A DNA stretch of 64,000 bases from Phytophthora colocasiae (GCA_018806915.1 JAGKQI010000087.1:62001-126000), one strand, 5' to 3'. Counted from the stretch's first letter, positions 1 to 12,522 are shown. Made by a program: numbers and translations. The notes: generated by a model not told the origin, from the sequence alone.

Positions 1-90
1 ATAACTCTTCAGCATCGATGGTCTTGTTAGCTTTCATCGCCACGTGCTCTTCAACATGCTGGTCCAGTAATTGACGTTTGTGTTTTAGAA

Positions 91-624
91 ATGCATTCAG
101 AAAGAGGCGTCGTTTTTGGAGGTGTTCACCACGGATATATAAAAAGATATGCTGATAGAGCGAGTTTATCGCCTCTACGAGGACGTTCACAGCGCAATCC
201 ACGTCGAGTGCAGCCTTATTACGCACGGCCATCTGCAAGAAGATCGCTGAATGTATCGTCGAGCCAGGAAGACATCCGACCGGTACAGACTCCGAGCCAA
301 GTGGACATCCAGCTAGCCCAAGATACCCCCGAGTTTTCACTGGCCTCGCCTGATGGAGGTACTGGGACGGAATCTTCCCATCTAGCGTGCTCGCCAAGCA
401 GCACGTCAACCCCAGATCGAGTTCCTACTGTGAGGAGGTCACCAAAAACCGCTTCTTTGACATCACCTCCGCGTAGTCATGATACACCGTTGCGGCGTCC
501 GGCAGGAAGCCTCGAGAGCGAGCGCACGGTCAGAAGATCTCCAAGATTGGCTAGTCAAGGTGATAGTACGTCACCTCCCAACAGAAGCGCGCCACAAGTT
601 CTAATTTGTATCGCCTTCTCGTGA
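91..624 (+). CDS. Hypothetical low-complexity basic protein (uncertain)
   Basis: An open frame of 177 codons rich in Ser, Pro and Arg, with a repeated VRRSP-type motif (TVRRSP, VRRSPRL) but no domain I recognise. A second open frame (606-887, 93 codons) follows in another phase and could be a downstream exon. The composition resembles disordered N-terminal regions of oomycete transposon or nuclear proteins, but nothing fixes a function. It may be a fragment, since the window begins just upstream. Confidence 0.25.
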   Translation: MHSERGVVFGGVHHGYIKRYADRASLSPLRGRSQRNPRRVQPYYARPSARRSLNVSSSQEDIRPVQTPSQVDIQLAQDTPEFSLASPDGGTGTESSHLACSPSSTSTPDRVPTVRRSPKTASLTSPPRSHDTPLRRPAGSLESERTVRRSPRLASQGDSTSPPNRSAPQVLICIAFS

Positions 625-887
625 CCCCCATCATAAAGGCATCTCTCAGCCAGAGTGACACTTCAGGGGAACTACTAGATGTCTGCGCACTGGAAGGATC
701 GTCCTTCAATGTAATTCTCAAACAGCTTTGGGACAGATACAGTGAACATGTGCATGGGGTTGCCGTCAAAACGCGTGACAAGTGGGCTGTGGAGTCAGCT
801 AATATTGAGACGTGGAGTAAAGTGATTCAGTTTAAGTTTAAGTGCCACGTTATTGACAGCACGAAGCGCAGTGAAATACGGTATTAG

Positions 888-2162
888 GGTGCGCGTGCTG
901 TGTTGTTACTGCAATCTCCATCGGTAGAGGGGGCCAAGGATCTTTTGTGGTGTGCGGCAAACTGCGAGGTCGATTGAAGGTCGATTGGGCGAAAAGGCCC
1001 GATTCTGGAAATTTGACCGAAAAGCACAATAACGCCTGCGTTTCCGTATATGTTCTTGCCATCCGAAGCTACTGTCACCGTTGGTAGTTGTAGCTAGCAA
1101 GTTATTAGATAATAGCTTATTATGCGAGTAACAAAAGCAAAACCCAACTGTCGCGAAGTCGGTGCAACTTTTACCGCGTTGCAGGGGCGTACAGTGAACC
1201 TGGAAGTGTGACTACCGGTAGTGATACCAGAGTCGCACAGCAAGGTGGGCGTGTGTTACCTTGTGCTGTCCTCGTAGGTTCGTTGTCTTGGTAATGAGAC
1301 CCTCGCCGGGGTCGTGAGAGTGTTGATGAGAGTGAGGGTTCCTTGCGTAGACCGTCGGATGTCCTTCTGGTCCTCACAGGAGCGCTTGGGAGTCGAACGT
1401 TTTCCGTTGAACACTTGTGTACGCCGGAGATTTCTGGAGTCAAAAGAGAAATTAATACAACGGGAAGTCCTGTCACTAGACTTCCGAGATAACCGCAATA
1501 TAGAGTTCCGATATACAAATATGTAGCTGCTCTTATTCTTTCCTGGCCCTTGAGCAGTGGGCTAGTTCTCCAGGTCAGGGAAATGTTCACCAGACACCTG
1601 GTCTGTCTGGTATTCCCGTAACTTTCGCGCACCACCCTCTAATATATAGAGTGAAAATAAACCAATACACTATCAGTTATATAACAGTCTACCGAGCGTC
1701 TTGAGAGCGACTGTCTAGCTCCCAAAAACCTGTCCAAACGTACAATATGAAATGGGCTACCGCTAGAGACAAGGCAAACGACCCAACTAGTAAATGGAAT
1801 AGGTGGGTCCTCTCAGGTCTCTTCGTTACGCTGATCTCCACCTAAAGGGGCTTGATAGGTGAGAGATCACACAACTCAAAGCTTTATTGTGGCCTAATAC
1901 TTACAAGAAGCAGCAGGCAGATAGACTTGTTTGTGACAAGGTAAATTGAACTCTGGTTACATATCTCGTATCTCTCTGTCTTCTATCTTCCATATTCTCA
2001 TATACACTTGGTCTCAGTATAACTCAGGAACTTTCACTTGGGTTCACTATGGTAGTCGGTACAGCGGATCTTGTTGAGTAATGATGTCATTACAGGGATG
2101 AGCAGGTTGCATTTTACTTGATTGCGTGAGGTCGTGTTGGGTACACTTGGTTTCAGTATAGG
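888..2162. other. Region without a recognisable gene
   Basis: Only short incidental open frames occur here. The stretch from about 1230 to 1640 reads like a decayed repeat or LTR, but I could not define paired ends. I see no gene. Confidence 0.4.
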
Positions 2163-2470
2163 GTGGACTTCAGAGTGTCAGAGTCTGGTATCCTGTTCAT
2201 CAGGGTCTGGAATCATGTGCGTCGGAGACATGTTCATCGGAACCATGTACTCCGGAATCATGCACATCAGAGTCGTAATACCAGAGTCGTGACACTTATG
2301 TCTGATCATCGGAGTCTTGTACGTCGGAGTCTGTTCATCGGAAACTGGTGATGTCTGGAATATTGCTTGTATAAGCCGGACACATCAGACTTGTTCACCA
2401 GAATCATGTACGTCGGACTTCATGTACGTCAGACTCATGTACGTCAGACTTCATGGTGTGATATCAGAGT
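2163..2470. repeat. Degenerate short tandem repeat, unit about 15 bp
   Basis: The segment consists of imperfect copies of a unit close to ATGTACGTCGGAATC, for example around 2220-2290 and again at 2403-2455, where CATGTACGTC recurs three times with GGACTT or AGACT spacers. Unit length and sequence drift, so it is an old minisatellite-like array. It continues into less ordered sequence on both sides. No coding function is apparent. Confidence 0.55.
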
Positions 2471-4086
2471 TTCCATGCGTGATACCAGAAATCCATGAGT
2501 GTTTTTAGGGTGCGGAGCACGTATGCTACAACGCACGAAGTCCAGTTGGGATATGCGCGGGGTGCGCTACGTCCGGTGCGCGATACTTGGTATCTTGTGG
2601 GTATAATAGTATTCCTTGAACCATCATCGTCACACAGGACGGCAACGGGATGAGGTCTCTCAGAGATACATTCTTCTGAGAGACTTTCTGCCAACTTTTA
2701 GGCACTCATCGTCGGGGAAAGTCCGGCGATCAGACTGAGTGTTGTTGTCTCTCGGAGTTTGTGCACTTTTCCGGAGAACACTTCTGATCTTTTGGGCCCC
2801 TTTGCAGTACAGGTGAAGGTTAATATATATGTTTCTTCCACAGATCCATCATTGTCGCACGGGACATAACCTCGTCCCGCATCTCCCTTTCTCCCACAAC
2901 CCAGTGTACATCCAATCACATCACAGCGTAACGTCCATATCCACTCGAAAAATCGTAATTAGCAACGTGTCACAACAACCTCGACTTGATCAGGGCGCCG
3001 TGGATGGCTCGGTTTCTTTTTGGGATGTGCCATCTTCTTCTCAAAATGAGGAATGCGCTCGTGGATCAAATGAGTCTCATCTTGCCAGACTGCATAACAG
3101 TGGGTTCGCGTGGGACTTTTGACCCTTCAAGATCGCACGTCAGGGCTGACTTCAAGCTGGGTTCGACCCAAATCAATAATTTATTCGTAAATTTCAACAG
3201 ATTCAGCAGGTTTTTATCAGTTTACAAAGGCGGAACCGAAAATTACCTCTAACCCCTCTAACGTTTATGTGATTTGATTGATAAATAAAATCCTTGTTTC
3301 AAAACACGCTGTATCACTACCAAAACACGAGCGACCTTTCAACTCGAAGGTAGCGCTTCCGTTGTGTTTAAAATCCACCTTCTTTTGGAACACCCTCGTT
3401 GGGGGCAGAATGCTACCATGTTCACGAAAGGGTTAATAAATTTCAGAGAAAATAATCCGAGTAACGTCAAGCATCTTTATTGTGACTGTACTCGGAAACC
3501 ATCCAAAGTTTACTTAAGAAAAATCCGCACCCAAGCGTTAACTACACCCCTGGGCCGCAGTACTTGGGAATTGCATCCTTGAATGACGGCACAAGCGCTC
3601 CAGTAGATCACACAACGACCTATGTACTATTTGAACAAGTCATGGCAATGAAATTGGCATTAGTGCTGAATCAGCACTGCTGATGGATAAATGAGTGTGC
3701 AAAATATCTAGAGCTTTACCGGGCAGCGCACGGCATTAGTTGCCTTCGTTGCCTTCTTTGGTGTAAGGCAAACAAACGTCGAATTAATCCCAAATAAGGA
3801 TTCCCTACAGGGCTGACCAAACATGTACCAATTGCACTACCACGAGTTTACAAACTAGTTACGTAGAAAATCGTACTACTACGCTATGCAGTCTATCCCT
3901 GCATGAAATTAGCACTACAACTGGTGCTAGGGGCTGTCGAAGCGCGTCAACATAAAGAACTCAGCATACAAAATACAGTTCAAGTATGCTTACCAATCTT
4001 TGTGTCTTTCAAATGCATGAAATAGTGAGGTACTTCAGTATTGTTGTTAAATTTCAGAGTTTGTTGCGGCTGTTTAATTCAGTAAG
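2471..4086. other. Region without a recognisable gene
   Basis: Two loosely similar blocks (about 2595-2665 and 2820-2890, both containing ATCATCGTC or ATCATTGTC followed by an acGGGAc-type motif) suggest a degraded duplicated repeat. Between 3125 and 4086 the sequence is fairly AT-rich with no frame of note. It holds the 3' flank of gene A. Confidence 0.4.
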
Positions 4087-5476
4087 CTATCCTCGTTGTT
4101 GAATAAGCTGTTGGGCTTCATCCACCAGCATGCCCTCCACTAGCTCCTGCGTCGCAGTAATGCTGGCGACCATGACACTGAGCACGAACTCTGTAAATGC
4201 TCCTGCTGTCGTTATGTCTAGCACATGTCCTTTTGTCATTTGGGGCGATATCAGGCAGCATATTTGAAGCAGCGTGGCGGACGTGTCTTGTTCTGAGAGC
4301 GTAGGTCGCTTAACTACTACGTAGCCCTTGTCGATGAAGGCAAAATTTGTGTACGCAGAATTTTGTTGGTCAACCGCCTCTGCCTTGGAAACCCATACAA
4401 CAACCTGTCGATCATCCTCCACATTGCGACGAATTGCTTGCTTCACGCGGAAGTCGGCAATGGTTGACTTCCCTGCGAACTTCATTGCAACCTCTTCAGT
4501 GACAGTGTCTGAGCACAAATCCTTGCCCTTGAATTACAGCACACATTGATGGAATTAGCACTCGGCAAACAACAACATTAAAAGCAATACGCAGTACCTG
4601 CTGGTAAAAATTTTCACGGCGGCGTTCAACACCTCGATAATGATTCCATGTCGCTGTGGCAGTGGTCTCGAAGTCGAATGGCAGCAACCTGGTAGCGAAA
4701 ATCTCGAGGTACATGCCACTTGCGCCTTCTCGTATCCTCGCATTGGTGCTCGGAGTTTCCAAACTGTTTAAATCAAATACAACGTCAAGCTCCTCAAAAG
4801 CTGTGTCCAATCCGCGTAGAATTGACTCGACTGTGTCTGTTTCCAATGCAAAGTCTGGACCGTGATCCTGCGTTGTCGTACCGCCTAAGAGGCCATCGGA
4901 AAGCGCTTGACTATTGAGTTGCTCCCGGATTCGTTTTCCCAGCTGAGCCTCCATGCTTCGAGCGAGGCTGGCCTGAGTATCTAGAACCATTCGCAATCGC
5001 ATGTTCTCACGCTCAGCCCTCTCACGCCATCGCTGCTGCCGTTCTGTCAAATGCCAGATAGGTGGGGCTTCGGAAGTTACAGATGATGAGACTGGAAACC
5101 CGTACGCTTGTCTTGAAAATGCCAGTGTTGGGGCGGGCGCCGAAGATATCGGCACGGGCACCATATTGTCGAGGTGCTGCGTGCGAAGTGCACGCAGTTC
5201 TTCCTCCATCTGATGCACCTTATTGCGCAGTGCCTCGAGCTCTTCGTAGCGGTTGTTGCGTGCACGGCGTTGGGCATTCCCTCGGGACGGGCGGTTGGCT
5301 TCGCCGGATGGCGATCGGTTGGAGTTCTCCAGCATGTCCGACAGCTCGGCGTTTTCCTGATGGGTCCACGTCTGGGCATCATAAATGCCGTTATCGTGAA
5401 GCAGCTGCGAAATCGACAGCTCCGCATTCTCCTGCTGCGTTGCTGCCGAGGTTGAGCCTGTCCTAGCCTTTGACAT
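4087..5476 (-). CDS. bZIP/START-like protein, gene A
   Basis: Two exons, complement(4087..4527, 4598..5476), joined by a 70-bp intron (GTACTG...AAG on the minus strand), give 439 residues. I chose the methionine at 5476 (MSKARTG); an upstream in-frame one lies at 5602. The protein has a Ser/Gln-rich acidic N-terminus, a divergent basic region and short zipper (RRARNNRYEELEALRNKV), a second helical segment (RAERENMRLRMVLDTQASLA), then a START-like domain ending in EGMLVDEAQQLIQQ. Such proteins are presumed nuclear transcription factors, and the START-like part may bind a ligand or partner; both roles are inferred. The intron lies at the second conserved position of the family. Confidence 0.8.
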
Positions 5477-5697
5477 GGGCTTGGCGTTGGTTGCGCTTGA
5501 GTGCCCGCTAGCGAATGCGAATGCCAAACGTATTCTACGCGTATTGAACCTTTGTAAAGTTTTTATTCTGCCACTGTGATAATAAATACCTAGCAAAGGC
5601 AAAACCTGTAGGTACCTTTTAGATGACAGCTTCTTTAACCCGATACTATCTGTAACAAAAATATAAGGTTTAGCAGTTAAATGATTGCTGACGACCT

Positions 5698-6322
5698 CGC
5701 CTTAGGAGTATACCTGTCTTACAACTATAGCTACAGCTATGGCTAGCATATACTCTTGGGCCTTTAACGCTAGTAGTCTAGCAGGACTCCGCGACGAAGG
5801 CTTCGCCGGTAAATGAGTTCGTTGGCAGCGTTCACGTCTCGGCTGCGAGTCTTCCTCTTCTTGGACAGGACTTGGGTCTTCATCCGAGGTAGACTCTGGA
5901 AAATCGATAAGTTCTCGTCCAAAACGTAAGAAGAAGTTGGATCTATACATTTGTCCTCCGTCCGAGAAGCGAAATAAAGACTTCTCATCCAGTCACAGCA
6001 ACATTTATGGTGTATCATTTTCCAGGGCGAACGATTGAATCGCCTTCGGGGAGACTTTGTCAACAAAATTGCCTCGGGTGGTAGCGTCTGATACTACCTC
6101 CGACACGACGTCCCTCCGGCATACTCCATCTGGTCAGCATGCTGTCGGCCCACTACAACAACGTGCTTCTGCTGCCAATTCAGACGACGGCAGACGCGTA
6201 GTGGATGCCGTAGACCGCAGCGTAGCCGCCGACAGAGCCGGGGTATGCTTGGTCGTCGAACTTGATGTGGGGTGGAGCTTGTGGGTGTCTTGGCAAATCC
6301 AGAAGTGAGAAGAGCTTGGCTC
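5698..6322 (-). repeat. Dispersed repeat family, copy 1
   Basis: It begins with CGCCTTAGGAG and shares a long stretch with 42130-42975 and, inverted, with 59780-60645. The minus strand keeps a coding-like segment ending SLRRGVLLDY that is preserved in all three copies. This copy carries about 180 bp (roughly 5896-6086) absent from the other two, so it may be closer to the ancestral form there. It is truncated near 6322. The family type is unknown; it may be a non-autonomous transposon or a decayed gene. Confidence 0.65.
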
Positions 6323-6939
6323 AGCAATAAAAGCAAAAATATTTGAAATTTTAATAGTAAGGAGACTATCGACCCGAAGGGCATCGACATCGCTGAGGCC
6401 ATAGATGTTCAAGACGGTGTTCGACAACATGGCCATTCGTGGTCAAATCATTGTCTTCGGACACATCTCCGGAGTACAGCCACGCTCGCCTTTCACTGCT
6501 AGTGCGATGTATGAGGTTAAGCCATTGAAGTTCGTGGGTTCTTGTCAGCGACATACGTCAAGGCTGACCGACAGCCATAAAATATATTTCAATTTACCTA
6601 AAAATACAATCTAAAAATGTTTGAAATATAAATACCATGTATAGTAAAAATATCATCGGCGCTCGGCACGAAGGTTTCACATGGACCATTTGAAGCTTGA
6701 AAGAGGCTGTTGCGGTGATTTCTGCAGTGCCTTACAACGGAGATATAGTACAAGATGGCGTTTACAGAACTGACTACTTTAGGCAGTCGAAAAAATATAT
6801 ATTGTCACTGAACACTGTTGTCCTACAAGGGAAGCCTTCCCTTCCCGGCGTAATAACGGGTATTACAACCATGAGCGTTGACAGCAATTAATTTTACTTA
6901 ATTATTTATTCATTTATTGCAAAAAACAACTTCAAGGTG
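6323..6939. other. AT-rich intergenic region
   Basis: I see no gene. The segment 6560-6900 is AT-rich with short incidental frames. It forms the 3' flank of gene B. Confidence 0.4.
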
Positions 6940-8469
6940 TCATCTTGGTTGCTTCAAGGTCTCGTCAAGCAATAAGTTTTCAATCCTCTCCTGGCTAACG
7001 GCAGCGTTCGCAACGATGACATTAAGAACAAACTCAGTGAATGCGCCAACGATCGTCGCATCCTGGGAACAGTTCTCGGCTTTCTGCGGGACGACGAGAC
7101 TGCACATTTGCAAGACCGTGAATCCACCATTTACCAGAGCTGGGGATTTTGGTCGCTTGATGACGACGTATCCTTTTTCCGCAAAGCCCAGTCCTGCAAA
7201 TGGCCGAACTCTCGCTTCATCCAGGGAATGCACGCTCGTTACCCACACTACCACCTCGCGATCAATCTCAACGTAGCGTCGCAGAACTTGCTTCACGCGA
7301 AAATCCGACCGTGTTGTCTTGCCCGTGAACTCCATCTTGAAGTCTTCCATCACCGTATCATCAGCACTGTCAATATTCTTGGCAACTTTTTCATACAAAT
7401 TTCCGCGGTGCTTTCCCGTGCCCTTGAAATGGTTCCAGACGGCCGCACCCACTGCATCCTTGCTGAACGGGAGCAGTTTGTTGTTGCTAATATCGAGATA
7501 CATGCCGTTGGCTCCCTCGCGCATGCAAGCATCGCGGCTCGGCGTTTCGCTGTCGATCAGTCCATTGGTAGCAAATACTTGATCTACTTCACGATAGGCG
7601 GCTTCTACACTATCCAGCAGCGCGTCAAACGTACTCTTGTCCGCCAGAAAATCTAGCGTGCTGCCTTGCGCGCGGTTCTTGCCGAGGTGGTTCACACATT
7701 CACTGACTTGTTGTCGCGCGCGCTTTTGGAGCAGTGACTCCATACTCCTGGCCAACTTAATCTGGCCTTCAAGCACGAGCTTCAGGCGTGCATTCTCTCG
7801 CTCTGTCTTCTCGCGCCGTAGCTTCTGTCGCGTAGCCATATCTCTCCAGAAAGGTGGAATTTCAGCACCATTCACGACATTGATACCGGTGAGTGCCAGT
7901 GTAGACGCCTCCGTCTTCTCCTCTGCCGTCTGCGCTGCTGTTATGGCGTTGCTACTGCCAATGCGATGATGGCGATGCAACTCGTCCAGTTCTGTCTCCA
8001 TTTGCTTTACTTTATTGCGCAAGTAAGCCAGCTCATTCTTACGCTCGTTTCGCGCCCGGTTCGGGTTCACCTTAACGCGCTTCTTGGGCTTTCCGTCCGC
8101 GGTTGCATCGTTCACTGGCTGGCAATACGCTTTCCGGCAGCCTCCACCTCGAAGGCGGCCGTTTTCCTGAATCTTGACAACGTCTGGCGGCGTTAAGTTG
8201 GTCGCCATCGGTGATAAAGGGGACGGCAACACGAGCGGATCTCGGTGTGTCTCGGCAGACTCACCGCCTGATGTGGAGCTGCTTGACGGCGCTGCTGACA
8301 GCGTCACTCGTAGCAACTCGTCCAGCTCATCGCCCAGCATCATGTCATCTTCGGACGATCCTTCTTGCTGCCCATTATTTGCAGGTGATGCTATGCAGGC
8401 GTCTACAAAGCTCAGAGCCGCGTCGAGCGCCTCGAAAGATGCGTCGTCGTCGGGCACCAGTAGTGACAT
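6940..8469 (-). CDS. bZIP/START-like protein, gene B (intronless)
   Basis: A single uninterrupted frame of 509 residues starting MSLLVPDDDASFEALDAALS. Residues 1-60 are acidic with the family N-terminal motif LDAALSFVD. Residues about 128-165 hold a divergent bZIP region (VNPNRARNERKNELAYLR followed by V, M and L heptad positions). Residues about 215-245 form a second charged helix (KTERENARLKLVLEGQIKLA), and about 270-500 a START-like domain (MYLDISNNKLLPF, DFRVKQVLRRYVEIDREVVV, EKGYVVIKRP). It lacks both introns found in relatives, so it may be a retrocopy or have lost them. It is divergent from gene C, 323 bp away. Role as transcription factor is inferred from family. Confidence 0.88.
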   Translation of the reverse strand: MSLLVPDDDASFEALDAALSFVDACIASPANNGQQEGSSEDDMMLGDELDELLRVTLSAAPSSSSTSGGESAETHRDPLVLPSPLSPMATNLTPPDVVKIQENGRLRGGGCRKAYCQPVNDATADGKPKKRVKVNPNRARNERKNELAYLRNKVKQMETELDELHRHHRIGSSNAITAAQTAEEKTEASTLALTGINVVNGAEIPPFWRDMATRQKLRREKTERENARLKLVLEGQIKLARSMESLLQKRARQQVSECVNHLGKNRAQGSTLDFLADKSTFDALLDSVEAAYREVDQVFATNGLIDSETPSRDACMREGANGMYLDISNNKLLPFSKDAVGAAVWNHFKGTGKHRGNLYEKVAKNIDSADDTVMEDFKMEFTGKTTRSDFRVKQVLRRYVEIDREVVVWVTSVHSLDEARVRPFAGLGFAEKGYVVIKRPKSPALVNGGFTVLQMCSLVVPQKAENCSQDATIVGAFTEFVLNVIVANAAVSQERIENLLLDETLKQPR

Positions 8470-8792
8470 CTTCTATTAGCTGTGATGAATTGCTGCCCGA
8501 GTCTGAGACTGTCGCCTGTACCGTGACGCGCGTGCGATCAGGGGCGATACGGTTCGGCTGAAGCAGGCGCATACAGAAGTCAAGACAACAGGGACCACCC
8601 GCTTGCCCTTCCGGAGCTCTAAGCGAATGTTCAAGCAGGAACCAGCTGGCGCGCGCATAAGCTGACCGTAATGCGGTTTTTCAGCCAACCGGCGTCAAAC
8701 GCATCCCCAGCCGCAAAAGACCAATTCTTCTTCCGATACACATCGCGCAGCGCAGTCTGCCTGCTTGCGCGGCTGCTTGCTCCGTCGTAGCC
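8470..8792. promoter_or_regulatory. Shared divergent promoter region of genes B and C
   Basis: Genes B and C start 323 bp apart in opposite directions, so their promoters must lie here or overlap the first codons. I did not find a convincing oomycete initiator element. The assignment rests on arrangement only. Confidence 0.4.
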
Positions 8793-10615
8793 ATGGAGCA
8801 GCGGCAGATCGAGGAGGAAGAGGAGCTTATGCAGGAGGCGCTGGCCCTGCTGGCAGACTGCCAGGATGACGACTACGACGCTGCCATCTCGCGCCTGTTG
8901 CTGCCATCCGACGATGAACATCACAGCTCCGTGTCCGCCAACCGCAGCGACCCCATCCTGTCGACCACCGAAGCCGTGTCTTCCTTTGCTCCTGAGCTGA
9001 ATCTGCCGAATTACGGTACTGCCACTTCGAATGCTGAAGTCTCCCCCGCCGTGACACCCGCGCTGACCACCGCCACCAGTAGCCCTGTGAAGAAAACGCC
9101 CACGTCCGCTTCTAAGCAGCAGCGCAAGAAGAAAGCGACGGTCCCATCCTCGGGCTCCGGGAAGAAGCTCAAGACTTCCTCGCACAACTCGAATCGTGCG
9201 CGTGACGAACGCAAAGAGGAACTCATCTATTTGCGCAAGACGGTGCAGACGATGGAGGCAAGACTGCGCACGCTCCAGCTTTCTCAGCGCCGGGCATTAG
9301 CTGCGCCTGCGCTTGCACCTGCAAAGACCGCGGCTCAAGGAGAAGCTCAAACGTTCACGGAGGGTGCCTTTGCTCTCGCTGCTCTGCAGGGTCATGCCAT
9401 GACCAGCGAGACCCCCGTGTCGCCTGAAGATATAAAGGAGGATGCGGCAATGGGCCCTGTGTGGACCGAGATTGCAGCACGCCAATACCAGGAGCGACGC
9501 CGTGTCGAACTGGAGAATATCCGGTTGAAGCTCATTCTGGAGGGCCAGATCAAGATGGCCAAAAGCCTCGAGAAGATGCTGACGAAGCGCACCAGCTTAA
9601 GGGTAAGTTGTGGCACCGAAGCTGTGGAGAATATGAAGATTTTCCTGCTAACAATGCTGTGGTCGGGTTGGTATGTACACATGTAGGTGATGGAGTCCAT
9701 CCAGGGTAAATACCTAACTAGTCTGCAGCACCGCAAGCCTACGTCGACAGAGGAGGAGGACGAGGCTGCCATTTTTGCTCGGCTTGAAAAGGAATTAGAG
9801 ACCGCACTGGACGAAGTGGACGTCGTCTTTGAGGCGAACGGCCTTGCCCGTATGGAGAAGACGTACGCAGACGCCCAAGTACGACGTGAGAACGGCAACA
9901 CTGTCATGGAGATCTTTGCGAACAAAGTCGTACCGTTTAGTGTGGAAGCCACGGGCCATGCAGTTTGGGAACACTTCGTCCACTCCATGGACCATATCCC
10001 GTCGCGCTTTGTCTACCAAAAACAACTGAAGGTTGGTATCCTGTCTTTCACTTTTAGTTTGGCACTTTGTGAAGATCTGTTTATGATGGGGTCGAACTAA
10101 TTTTTCTGGCTGATGCCATGTAGAAGACGGAAACAACGGACGATACTTTGATGGAGAGCTTTGGTCTAGAGCTGGTCGGCAGTCGTAACGCCACTGCTGC
10201 GTTCCGCGTGCGGCAGATCCGCAGGAAGTTTGTTCAACCACACCGTGTCGTTATTGCATGGCCGATGTATTCCGAGGCTCTCGAGCTCTCCGCTGAACCC
10301 ACGAAAGGTGTGCGTCTCCACGAAAAGTGTTTTACTGTGGTCAAGGCTCTTCCGAATGCTAGCGGCCGCCGGGGCGCCCTAATACAGTCGTGCTATGTTC
10401 TCCGCCCGGAGATTTACGGTCATGTTGCTGACCGTGAGCGCATTCTCACCACCCTAACGGATTTTTTGTTGGACTCTGTCTCCCATACAATTAGCTCAAG
10501 TCACCAAATGATTGAGAACTATCTGTTGGACGGAGCTCTCCGATTCCGAGCCGAACCAAACGTGTTGACGCAGGTTACCAGTCAGGAAAGCAAGGATGAA
10601 GATGTCCTTCTGTAG
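8793..10615 (+). CDS. bZIP/START-like protein, gene C
   Basis: Three exons, join(8793..9602, 9687..10031, 10124..10615), all junctions in phase 0, give 548 residues. Introns are 84 bp (GTAAGT...GTAG) and 92 bp (GTTGGT...GTAG). The product has an acidic Glu-rich start (MEQRQIEEEEELMQEALALL), a Ser/Lys linker, the divergent bZIP region NRARDERKEELIYLRKTV, the charged helix RRVELENIRLKLILEGQI, and a START-like domain (ANKVVPFSVEATGHAVWEHF, AFRVRQIRRKFVQPHRVVIA). It keeps both family intron positions, one after the charged helix and one inside the START-like domain. It converges with gene D, with 202 bp between them. Confidence 0.85.
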
Positions 10616-10817
10616 CAATCACAAGCACCACTAGGCTGGTAGAATCACTCAACTCCTTTAGATTGTGGCGTCGTTGGGACACGGAGTCTCATATCAACCA
10701 GGCTTTTTACTTGACGCTTGGTAGGAGACTTTGTATAACACATTTTGTAATTAACGTTCGCGCAAAAGGTTGTCGTGTCCTTATCTACGGATCTCCAGAA
10801 GAGTGGACAAGACTTCG

Positions 10818-12522
10818 CTAGGGGTGTTTCTCGAGAGCCCGGCTGAGAAGCACGTTCTCGATCATCTGGTGACTTGCACTAATGCTGCCGGTCACGGAAC
10901 TCAAAACAAAATCTGTGAGTGCTCCGACCTTCCGAGACTGATCAGTCCCGTTCCGGTTGCTAATTTCTGGCCGAATAATGTAGCACGTCTGCATCAGCGT
11001 ACAGTTATCTTGACCTGTAGCAGGAGGCTTGATCACGATATAACCCTTTTCCAAAAATCGAATACCTGTAGTTGGTTCAGCAGAGAACTCCACCGTATCC
11101 GTTATCGTACGCCACACAACGATAATCCGATCTGGTTCCACGTATCGCCGAATGATGTGTTTTACGTGAAAGTCGCCGTTGGTATGGCCGTCGGTCATTT
11201 CTAATCCGTAGCGTTCAACCACAGTGTCGTCACTGGTTTCAATGTGCAGTGGCTGCTTCTCGTAGTACGTACGGTGGGGCATGTGGTCCATTGAGTGCGC
11301 GAAATGTCGCCATACAGCCTTTCCTGTGGTGGGCATGTCGAATGGCATGACCTTGTTCGCGTATATCTCCATCACCATGCCCCGCGTGGCATCGTGTTCA
11401 ATCTTCGCAGTGCGATGCGCCGTTTCCATGCGGCCCAAACCATTGGCTTCAAAAACTGCATCGAGCTCCTGACGAGACTTGTCGATCCCAGAAAGCAGCA
11501 TATCGAAATCTGCGCGGTCGTCACGAGCTGCGCCGGGTCCTGGGGCAGGCGACACTCGGCGAATACGCTTATTCGGCCCGCCCAAGACCTGAAGAAGGCC
11601 CTTAAAGGGTTAAGTCAAGGAACAAGTCAGTAAATGCTTGGACTACTGCAACCACTCATCACGACGCATGAGGATACTTTACTCGTTCATTGTGCCGCTT
11701 CCGGAGGATGCGCTCGAGACTCCTGGCCACCTTGATCTGCTTTTCCAAAAACAACTTGAGCCGCACGTTTTCCCGCTCTGCCTTTTGACGTTCCAGTGCC
11801 TGACGCTGTGCCATATCTCCCCATACTGCAGCTAAGTGTGCTGGTGACGCTGAGCTGGCCATGGGTGCAGCAACCGATGAAAAGGTCGCAGAAGGTGTTA
11901 CTGTAGCCATTCTAGCAGCGCGCATTGCTGCCAGCTTTGACTTTAATTTGGAATCTTTCAGCTCCGCTGCTGACGGAGGCGCAGCAACGGATGAAAATGG
12001 CGCAGATGCAGTTTGAGGCTTGTGCGTGGTGCGCAGTTGGTCCAGCTGCAGCTGCAGGTCCTTAACTTTCTGGCGCAAGTATACCAATTCCTCTCTGCGG
12101 GCATCACGAGCGCGGTTTGAGTATTTCCGTGGCTGTTTTGTTTTCTTGGCCTTGGGGTTCTGTGGTAGTAGTGTCGGGCTGCTCGTGGTAGACGTGGGGC
12201 TACCCCTGGAGAATCTTGGACTACTGGCACAACTTGAGAGTGCCAGTGTGGACTCCACGCGTAGATCATGTGAGTTTAACTGCAGTTGTTGCGGAGTTGT
12301 TTCCATCTCGGAGATCGTCTGCTCCGTGAGCGTCGGGAGCTCCAGTTCTTCGTCTATCTCGTGTCCATCAATACCCAAAAACTCCAGGTCTAAGTCCGCG
12401 TCTGCACCTAATAACCACTCGGTTGACGCCTCACAGTTGGCCAAGAACGAGAGCGCCTCCTCCAGCGTCTTGGAGTCGTCGTCGTCGTCTTGCATTGCTG
12501 TTGCTTCCAACAAGAAGCTCAT
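10818..12522 (-). CDS. bZIP/START-like protein, gene D
   Basis: Two exons, complement(10818..11588, 11683..12522), with a 94-bp intron (GTAAAG...TTCAG), give 536 residues. I chose the start at 12522 (MSFLLEATAMQDD), matching the start of gene G; a methionine at 12588 is possible. The order is acidic N-terminus, Ser/Thr/Pro linker, bZIP-like region (YSNRARDARREELVYLRQKV), Ala-rich linker, charged helix (QKAERENVRLKLFLEKQIKV), then a START-like domain (MEIYANKVMPFDMPTTGKAV, DFHVKHIIRRYVEPDRIIVV). Only the first family intron is present. It is divergent from gene E. Confidence 0.85.

Noticed and set aside
1222..1640. Possible LTR followed by a Met-tRNA primer site (TGGTATCA on the minus strand)
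   Set aside because: No clean TG...CA ends and no second LTR in the window; an 8-base match alone is weak.
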